This document shows positions 1-7,872 of a DNA stretch of 43,392 bases, in pieces. The translations under genes were made by a program, and so were the position numbers. The stretch is taken from the NCBI GenBank assembly GCA_023433615.1, contig JAEZCJ010000146.1, positions 1 through 43,392 on the forward strand, in the 5' to 3' direction. Positions within the stretch are counted from its first letter, which is position 1, and each line of letters opens with the position of its first letter. The stretch comes from Bacillota bacterium (GTDB lineage Bacteria; Bacillota; Bacilli; Paenibacillales; Paenibacillaceae). The notes below the pieces were generated by a model. It was given only the letters and a program-made list of their open reading frames with translations. It ran no database searches and was not told the origin of the DNA.

Positions 1-172
1 GCTCGAGCAGCTCGATCTTCGTCTTCCGGATCTCTCGATACGCCATCTCCGAGTAAGTGAAGTAGATCATCGCCCCGGACAAGAGCAAGAAGAACACATG
101 GAAGCCTAAGATGCACACCGTCAGCAACGTAAACAGCTTCATGGGATACCGGAACAACCTCAACCTCTGCAT
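1..172 (-). CDS. Membrane-anchored sensor/regulator, N-terminal fragment (runs off window edge)
   Basis: Reading the minus strand from the ATG at 170-172 gives 57 codons that stay open to the window edge. The protein begins with a short basic stretch (MQRLRLFRYPMK), followed by a strongly hydrophobic segment of about 27 residues and then a polar region (YREIRKTKIELLE). This is the layout of the first transmembrane helix and start of the extracellular sensor of a YesM-type histidine kinase or a membrane-bound AraC-type regulator. A GGCGGGG ribosome-binding site lies four bases before the ATG. It follows an orphan solute-binding lipoprotein gene in the same direction, an arrangement often seen with sugar-sensing systems. 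The catalytic or DNA-binding part lies outside the window, so kinase and AraC-type regulator cannot be told apart. Confidence 0.6.
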   Translation of the reverse strand, partial: MQRLRLFRYPMKLFTLLTVCILGFHVFFLLLSGAMIYFTYSEMAYREIRKTKIELLE

Positions 173-190
173 CTAACCCCGCCTTTGGCA

Positions 191-335
191 CAATTGTGAT
201 CACGAAGGTTCTCGAGAAGCTTATTCGGCATCGAATCTTGAACGCTAGCGCAATTTCCGGTGCTCACGTAGGTCTGCCTACGCTCCGCTCCTCAAATGCT
301 ACTATCGTCCAATCTTCTTGGTGCTGACAATTGGG
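191..335. repeat. Diverged copy 1 of a MITE-like interspersed repeat
   Basis: This stretch fills the gap between the partial sensor gene and the solute-binding protein. It shares long near-identical blocks with 31498-31676 (CTCGAGAAGCTTATTCG, TCGAATCTTGAACGCT, and a CTATCGTCCAA...GCTGACAAT block) and with 21543-21740. The central hairpin (arms 267-272 and 277-282) has a different stem sequence from the other copies but still pairs. The terminal TGTTCAAAAAG sequence seen in copy 3 is missing at both ends, so this copy looks old or end-degraded. Confidence 0.75.
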
Positions 336-351
336 CATATTAAATTGGTCA

Positions 352-1701
352 TTAATGAGTTCTCTCTACAATCTTATCCAGCTCCAGCATGAACTGATCG
401 ACCGCGGCCTCGATCGTCAGCTGCCCGAATGCGATATTCTCGCTGGTGACCTTCAGCAATTCGATGAATTCATTATCGAACGGTATGATCTCATACTCGT
501 AGAAGCTAGCCAGGTCGCTTACCAGCGATACATACTCGTACAGTTCCTTATCGACCGGCGTGGATTGCAGCGCCAATGCATCCCGAATCTTGCCCGATGA
601 CGGTACGCCGCGGGTATTGCCGAGAATGGCGGCAGCCTCCGGATCATTGACCATGAAGTCGACGAACATGGCCGCCTCCTCCGGATGCGCGGTCTTCGCG
701 TAGACCGTAAGGAATTGACCCGACATCGGCGGGCTCATGCCGTTCGTCCCCGTTGAACCTACCGGGCTCGGCAGGAGTCCCAGCGTATCTTCCGTCACTT
801 GCTGGTAGCCGAATATCTGCGATGCCGAAATGCTTTGAATGGCGACCTCGCCCTTAACTAAAAGCGATTTGTCCGCGGCATCCGGCGAATTGGCAACCTG
901 CACCTCCGGCGGCACGATCGCGCCGGCCTTGCGGAGGTCGTCCCAATAGCGGAACCAGCCTGTGATGTCCGCTTCGTCGAAGCTGATCCGTCCGTTCTTA
1001 TAGATCGTCTTGCCGTTGCTGATCAGGTAGTCACCGAGGGCATTCTTGCTGCCGGAGAGATCATACGAGCCATAGAAGCCTGTCCCCAGCTTCTCCGAAA
1101 TCCGCATCATCACCGACTTGAAATCGTCATAGGACCAATTGTTGGGCGGCACGGCGATACCCGCCTTATTGAACAATTCGGCGTTGTACAGGAGGCCGGT
1201 CGCAGTGACGCCAAGCGATACGCCGTAGAACTTGTCCTCGAACGTCGCTTCTTTGATGAGACTCGCCGCGAGATCTTCCACCTTGATGATGCGGCCTGCA
1301 TAAGCGTCAAGCGGCTGCAGTGCGCCTCTGTCTACATACTCTCGAATATTGCCGCCCATCTGAATCAAGTCAGGGGCATTCGACGCCGCGATCTGCGTGT
1401 TCAGCTTGTCGAAATACCCGTCAAAGCCGGAATATTCCCCCGTAATTCTGATATGCGGATACTTGCGCTCGAAGAGCTCAATGACCTTGGTCGTCTTGTC
1501 ATGGCGCTCTTGCGAACCCCACCAGGCCATGCGCAGCTCAACGAGTCCGAGAGACGGCTTGTCGCCGGCAACTGAATGCGCAGACTGGCTTGAACCCGCG
1601 TTCGTATTGACGTCATTGTCGTTCGAGCCAATCGAGCATGCTGCCGATAGGACGAGCATGAACACCATTGCCGCGGTCAGTACCCATCGCTGTCTGACCA
1701 T
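352..1701 (-). CDS. Extracellular sugar solute-binding lipoprotein (family 1)
   Basis: A 449-residue protein with a lipoprotein signal peptide: basic start, hydrophobic core, and lipobox LSAAC with the lipidated cysteine at residue 22. It is followed by a Ser/Asn-rich linker. The mature part has features of CUT1-type sugar-binding proteins: an N-terminal LRMAWWGSQERH strand, an APDLIQMGG segment near residue 110, YDDFKSVM near 190, and a C-terminal PEEAAMFVDFMVNDPEAA block. It should bind a carbohydrate outside the cell for an ABC importer. AGGAGGG lies eight bases before the ATG. No permease genes are next to it; the neighbour is a membrane sensor, so it may act with that sensor or share permeases encoded elsewhere. 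The sugar cannot be inferred. Confidence 0.9.
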   Translation of the reverse strand: MVRQRWVLTAAMVFMLVLSAACSIGSNDNDVNTNAGSSQSAHSVAGDKPSLGLVELRMAWWGSQERHDKTTKVIELFERKYPHIRITGEYSGFDGYFDKLNTQIAASNAPDLIQMGGNIREYVDRGALQPLDAYAGRIIKVEDLAASLIKEATFEDKFYGVSLGVTATGLLYNAELFNKAGIAVPPNNWSYDDFKSVMMRISEKLGTGFYGSYDLSGSKNALGDYLISNGKTIYKNGRISFDEADITGWFRYWDDLRKAGAIVPPEVQVANSPDAADKSLLVKGEVAIQSISASQIFGYQQVTEDTLGLLPSPVGSTGTNGMSPPMSGQFLTVYAKTAHPEEAAMFVDFMVNDPEAAAILGNTRGVPSSGKIRDALALQSTPVDKELYEYVSLVSDLASFYEYEIIPFDNEFIELLKVTSENIAFGQLTIEAAVDQFMLELDKIVERTH

Positions 1702-1858
1702 ACCTTAGACCCTCCTCGCCGATAGGCTGATAGGCATGCATGTCCATCGTAACGGATAACTTAGCAGGATGAAATAAAGAAATGTAAGGGGTTACTTAAC
1801 AAATCACAGCATTGCTCGGATAGGCGCAGCCCGCCGGCATCTGCAAACGGCATAACGC

Positions 1859-1893
1859 AAAAACGCCGTGATCGCTTGAGCTAGATTACGGCG
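1859..1893 (-). terminator. Rho-independent terminator-like hairpin
   Basis: Ten-base arms at 1864-1873 and 1884-1893 pair with one mismatch around a 10-base loop. On the minus strand the stem is followed by TTTTTGC (1859-1863). It lies just downstream of the 27-codon ORF at 1930-2013 and before the solute-binding protein gene, so it would separate these transcripts. Confidence 0.55.
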
Positions 1894-1929
1894 CTGCTGT
1901 GTAAGATTCGTACGATGATGCAAGGACGT

Positions 1930-2013
1930 TTAGAGTCGTTTCCACAGTCGGTATTTCACGGCGAAGTACACGCTTAGCCCTGCGGCTGCCAGAATCAAGA
2001 CGATTGTAACCAT
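1930..2013 (-). CDS. Small single-span membrane protein (27 aa)
   Basis: An ATG preceded by a GAGGAGAG ribosome-binding site opens a 27-codon frame (MVTIVLILAAAGLSVYFAVK, then YRLWKRL). It is one predicted transmembrane helix followed by a short basic tail, a typical small-membrane-protein layout. A terminator-like hairpin follows at once. Its small size makes chance possible, but ribosome-binding site, hydrophobic helix, positive-inside tail and terminator agree. The function is unknown. It may be the last gene of the 2057-3065 transcript. Confidence 0.55.
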   Translation of the reverse strand: MVTIVLILAAAGLSVYFAVKYRLWKRL

Positions 2014-2056
2014 TCGACGGTCTCTCCTCTCGACTCTGGAATCCGATATGCGTTCC

Positions 2057-2440
2057 TTACTCGATCACAGCGTTCAGCTCGATCAGATTGCGGTCGGGGT
2101 CATGGAGGAAAATCTGCGCGAATCCGGTAATGCTGGCCGCATTCACCTTGTGTTCAATCCCGCACTGCCGCAGCCACTCCAGCGTAGCCGCCCAATCCGC
2201 GACGCGCATCGCGAAATGGCCGTCACGCGTCACGATTTCGCTGGTACCTGCGGGCATCGCCCGCTTCACGATTAAGTGCAGTTGTTGGCCTGCATCGCCG
2301 ACCCCGTACCATGTCCCGGCAAAATCGAACGGCGGACGCTCGATTCTGCGAAGCCCAAGCACCTCTTCATAGAACGCTTCAGCCTTCGCCAGATCCGTAA
2401 CGTTCAAGCTGACATGGTGAATGCCCTCGTATTGCATCAT
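2057..2440 (-). CDS. VOC (glyoxalase/bleomycin-resistance fold) family protein
   Basis: A 127-residue protein with the vicinal-oxygen-chelate pattern: IHHVSLNVTDLAKAEAFYEEVLGLRRIERP at the start, a central HLIVKR strand, a second module beginning HFAMRVADWAATLEWLRQ, and the closing FLHDPDRNLIELN. The metal-ligand positions (His in HHVSL, His in HFAMR, Glu in LIELN) are present, so it is probably a metal-dependent lyase, dioxygenase or thiol transferase acting on a small molecule. The start is the first of two adjacent ATGs, with GGGGAGG seven bases upstream; a start at residue 2 is equally possible. It lies 13 bases downstream of the MBL-fold gene and is probably co-transcribed. The substrate is unknown. 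Confidence 0.85.
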   Translation of the reverse strand: MMQYEGIHHVSLNVTDLAKAEAFYEEVLGLRRIERPPFDFAGTWYGVGDAGQQLHLIVKRAMPAGTSEIVTRDGHFAMRVADWAATLEWLRQCGIEHKVNAASITGFAQIFLHDPDRNLIELNAVIE

Positions 2441-2453
2441 CCTGCTGCCTCCC

Positions 2454-3065
2454 CTATCGATCATATGGCGCATCGTGCCCCGGAATGATCGTATCGGCCA
2501 TTTCGCCGGCCAGCTCCAGGGAACGGCGAGCCAGCTCCGCGTCCTCCGAGATCGGATGGACCGTGCGGTGCTCGTAGTACTCCCGGCATAACAAGGCATC
2601 GGCTGCGACGAGGATGCGCCGCCCCTCGCTCTGAAACAGCACCGAGGTGTGCTGCATCGTATGGCCCGGCGTCGGCACGATGCGGATATCCGCATACACC
2701 TCGTCATGGACCGGCTCCAGCCGCTCCAGAATGTCGCGATCGGCCTCTGCGATCCGCTCCCCCCAGTGCGCGATCTCCGGTCCGTATGCCAGCCATCGAG
2801 CCACAGGGAACAGCCGCGCCGAACGGAAATGGTCGGGATGCAGATGCGTCACATAGATCAGGTCGATCTGCTCGGGTGCCAGCCCCCGCTGCGCCAGCGC
2901 CTCCAGCAGCAGCTCATCGCGCCACCCGGGATCCACGAGGATCCGGATGCCGTCGCCGCGAATGAGCGTTGTCGTGCAGATGATGTCCCGCTGCTCGTCC
3001 GGATATCGGTATTGGTTCGTGCGCAATTGTCCATGAATGATGGCCTCGTATGCATATTGCTGCAT
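2454..3065 (-). CDS. MBL-fold metallo-hydrolase
   Basis: A 203-residue single-domain metallo-beta-lactamase-fold protein. The metal-binding signature THLHPDH gives H74, H76, D78 and H79; H135 (TPGHT), D156 (AADAL) and H197 (PGHD) complete the usual set. The first third contains LVDPGW, the typical Asp-Pro-Gly strand. Proteins of this size act as lactonases, thioester hydrolases or generic metallo-hydrolases rather than true beta-lactamases, and no signal peptide is present, so it should be cytoplasmic. The VOC gene follows closely, which suggests a two-enzyme detoxification or catabolic unit. The substrate cannot be read from the sequence. Confidence 0.88.
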   Translation of the reverse strand: MQQYAYEAIIHGQLRTNQYRYPDEQRDIICTTTLIRGDGIRILVDPGWRDELLLEALAQRGLAPEQIDLIYVTHLHPDHFRSARLFPVARWLAYGPEIAHWGERIAEADRDILERLEPVHDEVYADIRIVPTPGHTMQHTSVLFQSEGRRILVAADALLCREYYEHRTVHPISEDAELARRSLELAGEMADTIIPGHDAPYDR

Positions 3066-3218
3066 TCGTGCGGCACCTCGCTCTCCCTCGAATAGGTCCA
3101 GCTTGCGTTGGGGGCTGCTGCGACCGATCGGACCGATCGGCCTCTCCCCGGTAACAATCGGCTGCCTCTGACTAGCGATTCTCCCGTCACAGTCTCATAG
3201 CAGCGGTTAGGCGGCATG

Positions 3219-3300
3219 CCTATGAATAGATGGAGAATTTCCAGCTAATCTAGCCATTCGTGCATCAAGCGGCAGATTAACGGGAGGAAATCCAGTTATT
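3219..3300. repeat. Imperfect short direct repeat in the gap between the MBL and serine hydrolase genes
   Basis: Two related blocks, ATGGAGAATTTCCAGCTAAT at about 3229 and GGGAGGAAATCCAGTTATT ending at 3300, are arranged in the same direction about 50 bases apart. The second covers the stop codon of the serine hydrolase gene. The rest of the gap from 3066 to 3295 shows no further gene. Confidence 0.3.
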
Positions 3301-4789
3301 CCAGCACCGCAGTCCCCGGTATCGTCGGAAATTCATACGGCTCGAACGACAGATTACGCGTGAAATCCAATGCCACCCGCTCCCCGTCGGCATCGAAGCG
3401 GCAGACAACCTTGCAGGTGAACGTCGTCTCGATGAACCGCCAAGTCATGACGTACGTCCGCTCGTCCTGCCAACCGCCGCTGGCCGCCACCTTCCACGGC
3501 GCTTCCACCGGCTTCACCCACTCGTTCTCTGCCGCAAGCGTCTCGCCGGTTAGCCATTCCCCGCTGCCGCAGCGGATCGCATGCTCGCCGCGTGCGTCCC
3601 GGATGCGGAACGTGCAGCCGTCCACGCCGAATTCGAAGCGCGCGGCGACCGCCCCCTTGCGGTTCGGCTCAAGCGAATAGCGCTTCCCCGAGATCCGCGC
3701 AGCCAGCGCGGGCGATGCCGCAAGCGGCTGTTCCTGCGGCGCGTACGCCAGACCCGCGATCCGCTCCCGCAGCGCTGCGGATTCCCGATCGGCATCCGGC
3801 CCTTCGAACTGCCCTTGCGATCCGAATCCCGGATACAGATGCGTCCAGATCAGGTCGATGAGCACGCCCATTTTGCCCGTGCCGCCCGTAATCGCGATTA
3901 CTGCATCCTGCTCCGGAATAACGATGCAGAATTGCCCGCATGCTCCGTCGCCGCGATATGCCCCGTCATGACGGCATTGCCACATCTGATAGCCGTAACC
4001 GCTGTTCCAGTCGTTCCTCGCCTCTCCCTTCGGATTGTTGGCCGTGTGGCAGGACGAAGCCTCTTCCACCCACGCCTCCGAGAGAAGGCGACGCCCGTTC
4101 CACATCCCTTTCTGCAGGAATAACTGACCGAACCGCGCGATCGCATCCGTCGTCATATGCAGGCCGGAGGCGCCTATGCTGCTTCCCTTGGGACAAGTCT
4201 CCCAGCGCGCATAGCCGATGCCTAGCGGTTCCAAGAGCCGAGGCCGAATGTAGTCGAGCAGCGTCATCCCCGCCACGCGCTGCACGATCGCCGAGAGCAT
4301 GTAAGAGGCGCCGTTGTTGTAGAGGAAGAATGTGCCCGGCGGGTGGACGATGGGCGTGTCGAAGAACGCGCGCACCCAATCGCCGTTCGGCTCAAGCCGC
4401 TGCGCAATTGCCGTGTCCACGTCGTGGCCGGTCGACATCGCGAGCAGATGGCGGACGCGAAGGTCTGCCATGTTAGCAGCGATCGCCTCGGTTATATACT
4501 CCGGGAAGAACGATATCACTAGATCATCCACGCTCAGCAGGCCCTCACCCGCGGCGATGCCGATCCCTGTCGCGGCCACGCTCTTGCTTAGCGAGAACAA
4601 CATATGCGGCGCATCCAAGCGATGCGGCGCCCACGCGCCTTCTGCCGCAATCTGGCCATGCCGCAGCAGCATGAAGGTATGCATCTCCACGCCTTGCGCT
4701 TCTATGGCATCCAGGAATCGCGCGATCGCCTCTGACGACATGCCGAGCTGCTCCGGCGTGCTTCGCGGGAATGGTTCGAACGTTGTCAT
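3296..4789 (-). CDS. Class C beta-lactamase-family serine hydrolase
   Basis: A 497-residue protein of the beta-lactamase/penicillin-binding-protein-like hydrolase family. The catalytic SxxK motif is S66-L-S-K69 and the Tyr motif Y156-N-N158 is in place (YNNGASYMLSAIVQR). The third motif region is probably VIAITGGTGKMG. The catalytic domain ends near residue 330; the remaining 160 residues form a beta-rich C-terminal domain often found in esterase/peptidase relatives. There is no signal peptide, so a cytoplasmic esterase or amidase is more likely than a secreted beta-lactamase. AGGAGAG lies seven bases before the ATG. The APH gene ends four bases upstream, so the two are co-transcribed with the AviRa-like gene. 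Confidence 0.88.
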   Translation of the reverse strand: MTTFEPFPRSTPEQLGMSSEAIARFLDAIEAQGVEMHTFMLLRHGQIAAEGAWAPHRLDAPHMLFSLSKSVAATGIGIAAGEGLLSVDDLVISFFPEYITEAIAANMADLRVRHLLAMSTGHDVDTAIAQRLEPNGDWVRAFFDTPIVHPPGTFFLYNNGASYMLSAIVQRVAGMTLLDYIRPRLLEPLGIGYARWETCPKGSSIGASGLHMTTDAIARFGQLFLQKGMWNGRRLLSEAWVEEASSCHTANNPKGEARNDWNSGYGYQMWQCRHDGAYRGDGACGQFCIVIPEQDAVIAITGGTGKMGVLIDLIWTHLYPGFGSQGQFEGPDADRESAALRERIAGLAYAPQEQPLAASPALAARISGKRYSLEPNRKGAVAARFEFGVDGCTFRIRDARGEHAIRCGSGEWLTGETLAAENEWVKPVEAPWKVAASGGWQDERTYVMTWRFIETTFTCKVVCRFDADGERVALDFTRNLSFEPYEFPTIPGTAVLE

Positions 4790-4793
4790 AGGC

Positions 4794-5729
4794 TCACTCT
4801 CCTACGATTGATAACATAGTCAAAAGCTGTTCCTTCATGAAGGCATAGCTGTGCGGGTCGCCCTTCTTCGCGTAGAACCGCAGCCCGTCCAGCCCTTTGA
4901 AGATCTGATAGCATAGCAAACGTTCCTTGAAGAAGGGAATGTCCCGTCCTTCCGCCGCCCACGCCTCGCGTACCCGCTGGGCAAACCCGGCCTGCGGCGA
5001 CCACAGGTTCAGAACGGCTACATCGTACATGAAGTCTCCGTACATTCCCATCTCCCAATCGACGATGCCCGTAATCCGCCCGCCGCTCGCCAGCATGTTG
5101 CCGAGGTGGTAATCGCCATGGACAAGATAGCGCTCCTCTGGCGCATGCTTCGCCAGCCGCATCATCGCGGCATAGACCCGGTCGAACACGTCTCGCTCGA
5201 GAATTCCGCCCTCGAACAGGGATGTCCAGCCCTCATAGAAGCCATGCTGCTCGGGGGCATAGGTGCTTGCGATATAATCGGTCCACGAGGCCGACACCGC
5301 TTCCCCGTTCGGCCTCATCCATCCCCAGCCCGCCGGAGCATCGACCTCGATTCGGCTCATGCGTACGAATAGCTCGACAAGATGCGGCATCACAGCTTCC
5401 AGCTCCTCGCCTGCAAGAGCGCTTACACTGCTGCCCGGCACGAAATCCGAGACGGCGTAGCAGAGGCCTCCGGCTTCCCCCAGCTCATGGATCCTCGGCA
5501 TCGGCAGTCCGGCAGCCGCGTAGCGGTCATACAGATAGCGCGCTTTCGCCAAATTGTCGCGCTGCTCCTTGAAATGGATCACGTAGTCGCGTCCATTGCT
5601 CTTGTAACGGTACACCTTGCTCATCTCGCCCATCTCGATCGGCGCGATGTCCGTGACCTCGCTGCCCGTGACCTGCTTAAGCAGCTCTGCTGCATCCTCC
5701 GCGCTCATCTGCGGTTTGAATGTTCTCAT
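4794..5729 (-). CDS. Aminoglycoside phosphotransferase-family kinase, hygromycin-kinase-like
   Basis: A 311-residue APH/choline-kinase-fold protein. The catalytic loop is H204-G-D206-Y-H-L-G-N211 and the metal-binding Asp is D224 in IVDWE; the ATP-binding lysine is probably K54 (IHFKEQ). The spacing of GEMSKVYRY, RYLYDRYAAAGLPMPRIHELGE and GRITGIVDWEMGMYGDFMYDVA follows the plan of hygromycin-B 4-O-kinase (APH(4)), compared from memory. It may phosphorylate an aminoglycoside or an unrelated small alcohol. The ATG is preceded by AAGGAGG and overlaps the TGA of the upstream methyltransferase by four bases (ATGA), so the two are translationally coupled. Actual resistance is not shown by sequence. 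Confidence 0.88.
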   Translation of the reverse strand: MRTFKPQMSAEDAAELLKQVTGSEVTDIAPIEMGEMSKVYRYKSNGRDYVIHFKEQRDNLAKARYLYDRYAAAGLPMPRIHELGEAGGLCYAVSDFVPGSSVSALAGEELEAVMPHLVELFVRMSRIEVDAPAGWGWMRPNGEAVSASWTDYIASTYAPEQHGFYEGWTSLFEGGILERDVFDRVYAAMMRLAKHAPEERYLVHGDYHLGNMLASGGRITGIVDWEMGMYGDFMYDVAVLNLWSPQAGFAQRVREAWAAEGRDIPFFKERLLCYQIFKGLDGLRFYAKKGDPHSYAFMKEQLLTMLSIVGE

Positions 5730-6505
5730 CGATGCTCGCCTCCTTCTGTCGGAATCGGCACGAACAGGCCGACATGCCGCTTGCCGATCTTCATATATTG
5801 CACGCGCTCGAACCGTTCGTGCTTCAGCTTCTGGCCCTTGTCCGCTACGACGGCCAAGACGGACTGTCCCTGCTTCAGCATGCCGTAGGCTTGATCGAAG
5901 AATCGCTGAAGCTGCTCCGAAGCCTCTGCATGCGCGCCATCGTCCCAGTGCACGATCGATCCGTAAGGCAGGTCGGTCATGACGAGATCGACGCCTTCGG
6001 CCGGCAGCCGTTCTCGGCGCCGTTCATCCGGATTCGCCGCATCCGCTTGGAAGCACGCCGTGCGGCGTATCGTCTTCGCCTCTTGGAGGCGCTCCGTCAG
6101 TCGGTCGATGCTCGCCAGCGCGTCTTGGTGCGAGCTTTTGCCGTAGGCGTCGTAGAGTTCCTGAACCTGCTTGCGCCGTCTGTCCATGCCTTCGGAAGTC
6201 AGCAGCGAGAGATTGTTCTCCGCGATGCCGAGCACGCGGGCGTCCGCATCCGAGGCATAGATCGCCCGTACCGCGCCTCCATGCAGCAGACCGATGGTCG
6301 TCAGCATGCCCGCCCCGCCGCAGCAAGGATCGTAGATCTCGTAAGGCCCGTTATTCCCCCGCTCCCGCAGCGCCTCGAAGCAGCGCTGCACGATCTCGCT
6401 GGCCAGGCGCACAGGGAACGAGGTCGTCCCCTGCGCATTATAGAGTACGCGCCCGCTCGCGAAGTCCTCGTAATTGCGCGCCGTTCGTTCATATCGATAT
6501 TCCAC
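5726..6505 (-). CDS. AviRa-family 23S rRNA methyltransferase
   Basis: A 259-residue SAM-dependent methyltransferase. The order of motifs matches AviRa, the Streptomyces enzyme that methylates 23S rRNA G2535 and gives avilamycin resistance: YEDFASGRVLYNAQG, FPVRLASEIVQRC, the SAM motif YDPCCGGAGMLTT (about residues 58-70), IYASDADARVLGIAENNLSLL, a long charged linker, and the catalytic TDLPYG (177-182) followed by HW. The frame is also open from a GTG at 6535, but AGGAG is only one base from that codon. The GTG at 6505 has GAGG ten bases upstream and begins close to the conserved YRYER sequence, so it is preferred. It is first in an operon with the APH and serine hydrolase genes. Confidence 0.85.
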   Translation of the reverse strand: MEYRYERTARNYEDFASGRVLYNAQGTTSFPVRLASEIVQRCFEALRERGNNGPYEIYDPCCGGAGMLTTIGLLHGGAVRAIYASDADARVLGIAENNLSLLTSEGMDRRRKQVQELYDAYGKSSHQDALASIDRLTERLQEAKTIRRTACFQADAANPDERRRERLPAEGVDLVMTDLPYGSIVHWDDGAHAEASEQLQRFFDQAYGMLKQGQSVLAVVADKGQKLKHERFERVQYMKIGKRHVGLFVPIPTEGGEHR

Positions 6506-6564
6506 GTCGGTTAGCCCTCGCTTCGTTTGATTCACACTCCTGATGGTAACATATTCGGACAGAC

Positions 6565-6590
6565 AAAAAACACATGCCGCAGCATGTGTT
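6565..6590 (-). terminator. Rho-independent terminator of the GH130 gene
   Basis: Eight-base perfect arms (6570-6577 and 6582-6589) enclose a four-base loop. On the minus strand the stem is followed by a run of T (6565-6570), 20 bases after the stop codon of the GH130 gene. A few T residues also follow on the plus strand. Confidence 0.85.
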
Positions 6591-6608
6591 TCTTGACTAT
6601 GGATTAGA

Positions 6609-7790
6609 TTATTGGCTGCCGAGCTTCAGATTGCGATCGATCAGCTCGATGCGCTGCGCCACGCAGTCATGGGAACGAAGCGCGTCCTCCGGCGTATTCT
6701 TCACGTAGTCGACGAGACGATCGATCGTCGTCGTCGCGACATGGCAGCGCGTGTCCGAGGAAGCGTAGTAGATGTAGACGTCATCGCCCTTCACGATGAC
6801 GCCGTTCGTGAAGACGACGTTCGAGACGTCGCCCACGCGCTCCTCGCCCTCCGGCGCGATCAAGTGCCCGCCCGGACGGTACGTCTGGCGCCACGGCTCG
6901 TTCAGATCCGTCATGAACGCGTAGATGACATAGCGCAAGCCTGCCGCCGTATTGCGGACGCCGTGCGCGATATGCAGCCAGCCGTCGGCCGTCTTGATCG
7001 GAGCCGGGCCTTGGCCGTTCTTCACTTCTTTGATCGTATGGTATATCCGCTCGTCGATGATGATTTCCTTATCCACCACTGCGCCGTCCATCGTGTCCGA
7101 CAGTCCCCAGCCGATGCCGCCGCCGGAGCCCGTATCGATGAAGCCGTCCTGCGGACGGGTGTAGAACGCATACTTGCCGTCAATGAACTCCGGATGCAGC
7201 ACGACGTTGCGCTGCTGTGCCGACCTCGTCTTCAGGTCAGGCAGACGTTCCCACGTCTTCATGTCCGTCGTACGCACGATGCCGCATTGCGCGACTGCGC
7301 TGGACAGGTCTCCCGGAGGCGCGGACGGATCCTTGCGCTCGGTGCAGAACAGCCCGTAGATATAGCCGTCTTCGTGCTTCACGAGGCGCATATCGTAGAC
7401 GTTCGTGTCCGGATCTTCCGTCTGCGGAAGCACGACAGGCTTCTCCCAGAACGTGAAACCGTCGATGCCCGTGTCGCTCTCCGCGACGGCGAAGAACGAT
7501 TTGCGGTCCCAGCCCTCCACGCGGGCGACCATGTAGAACTTGCCGTTCAGCTCGATCGCGCCCGGATTGAAGACGCAGTTCACGCCGAGCCGCTCCATGA
7601 AGTACGGATTCGTCTCCGGGTTCAGATCGAAGCGCCAGAACGGCGGGATGCTGCGGTTCGTCAGCACGGGATCCTCGTACTTCTCATAGATGCCGTTCTC
7701 GGAGAATAATGCCTTATTCTTCTTCGTAATCGCTTCATTGTAACGTTCCATAACCTTGTTATAACGATCCTTGAATAAGCTGCTGGACAC
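6609..7790 (-). CDS. GH130 4-O-beta-D-mannosyl-D-glucose phosphorylase
   Basis: A 393-residue GH130 enzyme, closely matching the mannosylglucose phosphorylase subfamily from memory: IYEKYEDPVLTNRSIPPFWR, NPYFMERLGVNCVFNPGA, ARVEGWDRKSFFAVAES, DPDTNVYDMRLVKHEDG with the probable general acid D133, PEFIDGKYAFYTRPQDGFID, and RPGGHLIAPEGEERVGDVSN. It should convert 4-O-beta-mannosyl-glucose plus phosphate to mannose 1-phosphate and glucose in the cytoplasm. An ATG-headed longer frame exists, but the GTG at 7790 has GAGGAA eight bases upstream and gives the usual N-terminus, so it is chosen. The gene stands alone with its own promoter and terminator, away from the alpha-mannosidase operon. Confidence 0.92.
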   Translation of the reverse strand: MSSSLFKDRYNKVMERYNEAITKKNKALFSENGIYEKYEDPVLTNRSIPPFWRFDLNPETNPYFMERLGVNCVFNPGAIELNGKFYMVARVEGWDRKSFFAVAESDTGIDGFTFWEKPVVLPQTEDPDTNVYDMRLVKHEDGYIYGLFCTERKDPSAPPGDLSSAVAQCGIVRTTDMKTWERLPDLKTRSAQQRNVVLHPEFIDGKYAFYTRPQDGFIDTGSGGGIGWGLSDTMDGAVVDKEIIIDERIYHTIKEVKNGQGPAPIKTADGWLHIAHGVRNTAAGLRYVIYAFMTDLNEPWRQTYRPGGHLIAPEGEERVGDVSNVVFTNGVIVKGDDVYIYYASSDTRCHVATTTIDRLVDYVKNTPEDALRSHDCVAQRIELIDRNLKLGSQ

Positions 7791-7872
7791 GGGCAATCTT
7801 CCTCTCTGCGCAAGTTGGATAGAGATAGGATGCATCGATTCTCGGCTCCCTATCCGGAATATTCCTCCATCC

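Noticed and set aside
2057..6505. Reading the resistance-like block as a mobile resistance island
   Set aside because: No transposase, integrase, inverted repeats or composition change were seen around it.
6612..7709. Long plus-strand open frame opposite the GH130 gene
   Set aside because: It is a mirror of GC-rich coding sequence: Arg/Asp/Ala-rich, without ribosome-binding site or known motif, while the opposite strand encodes a clear conserved enzyme.
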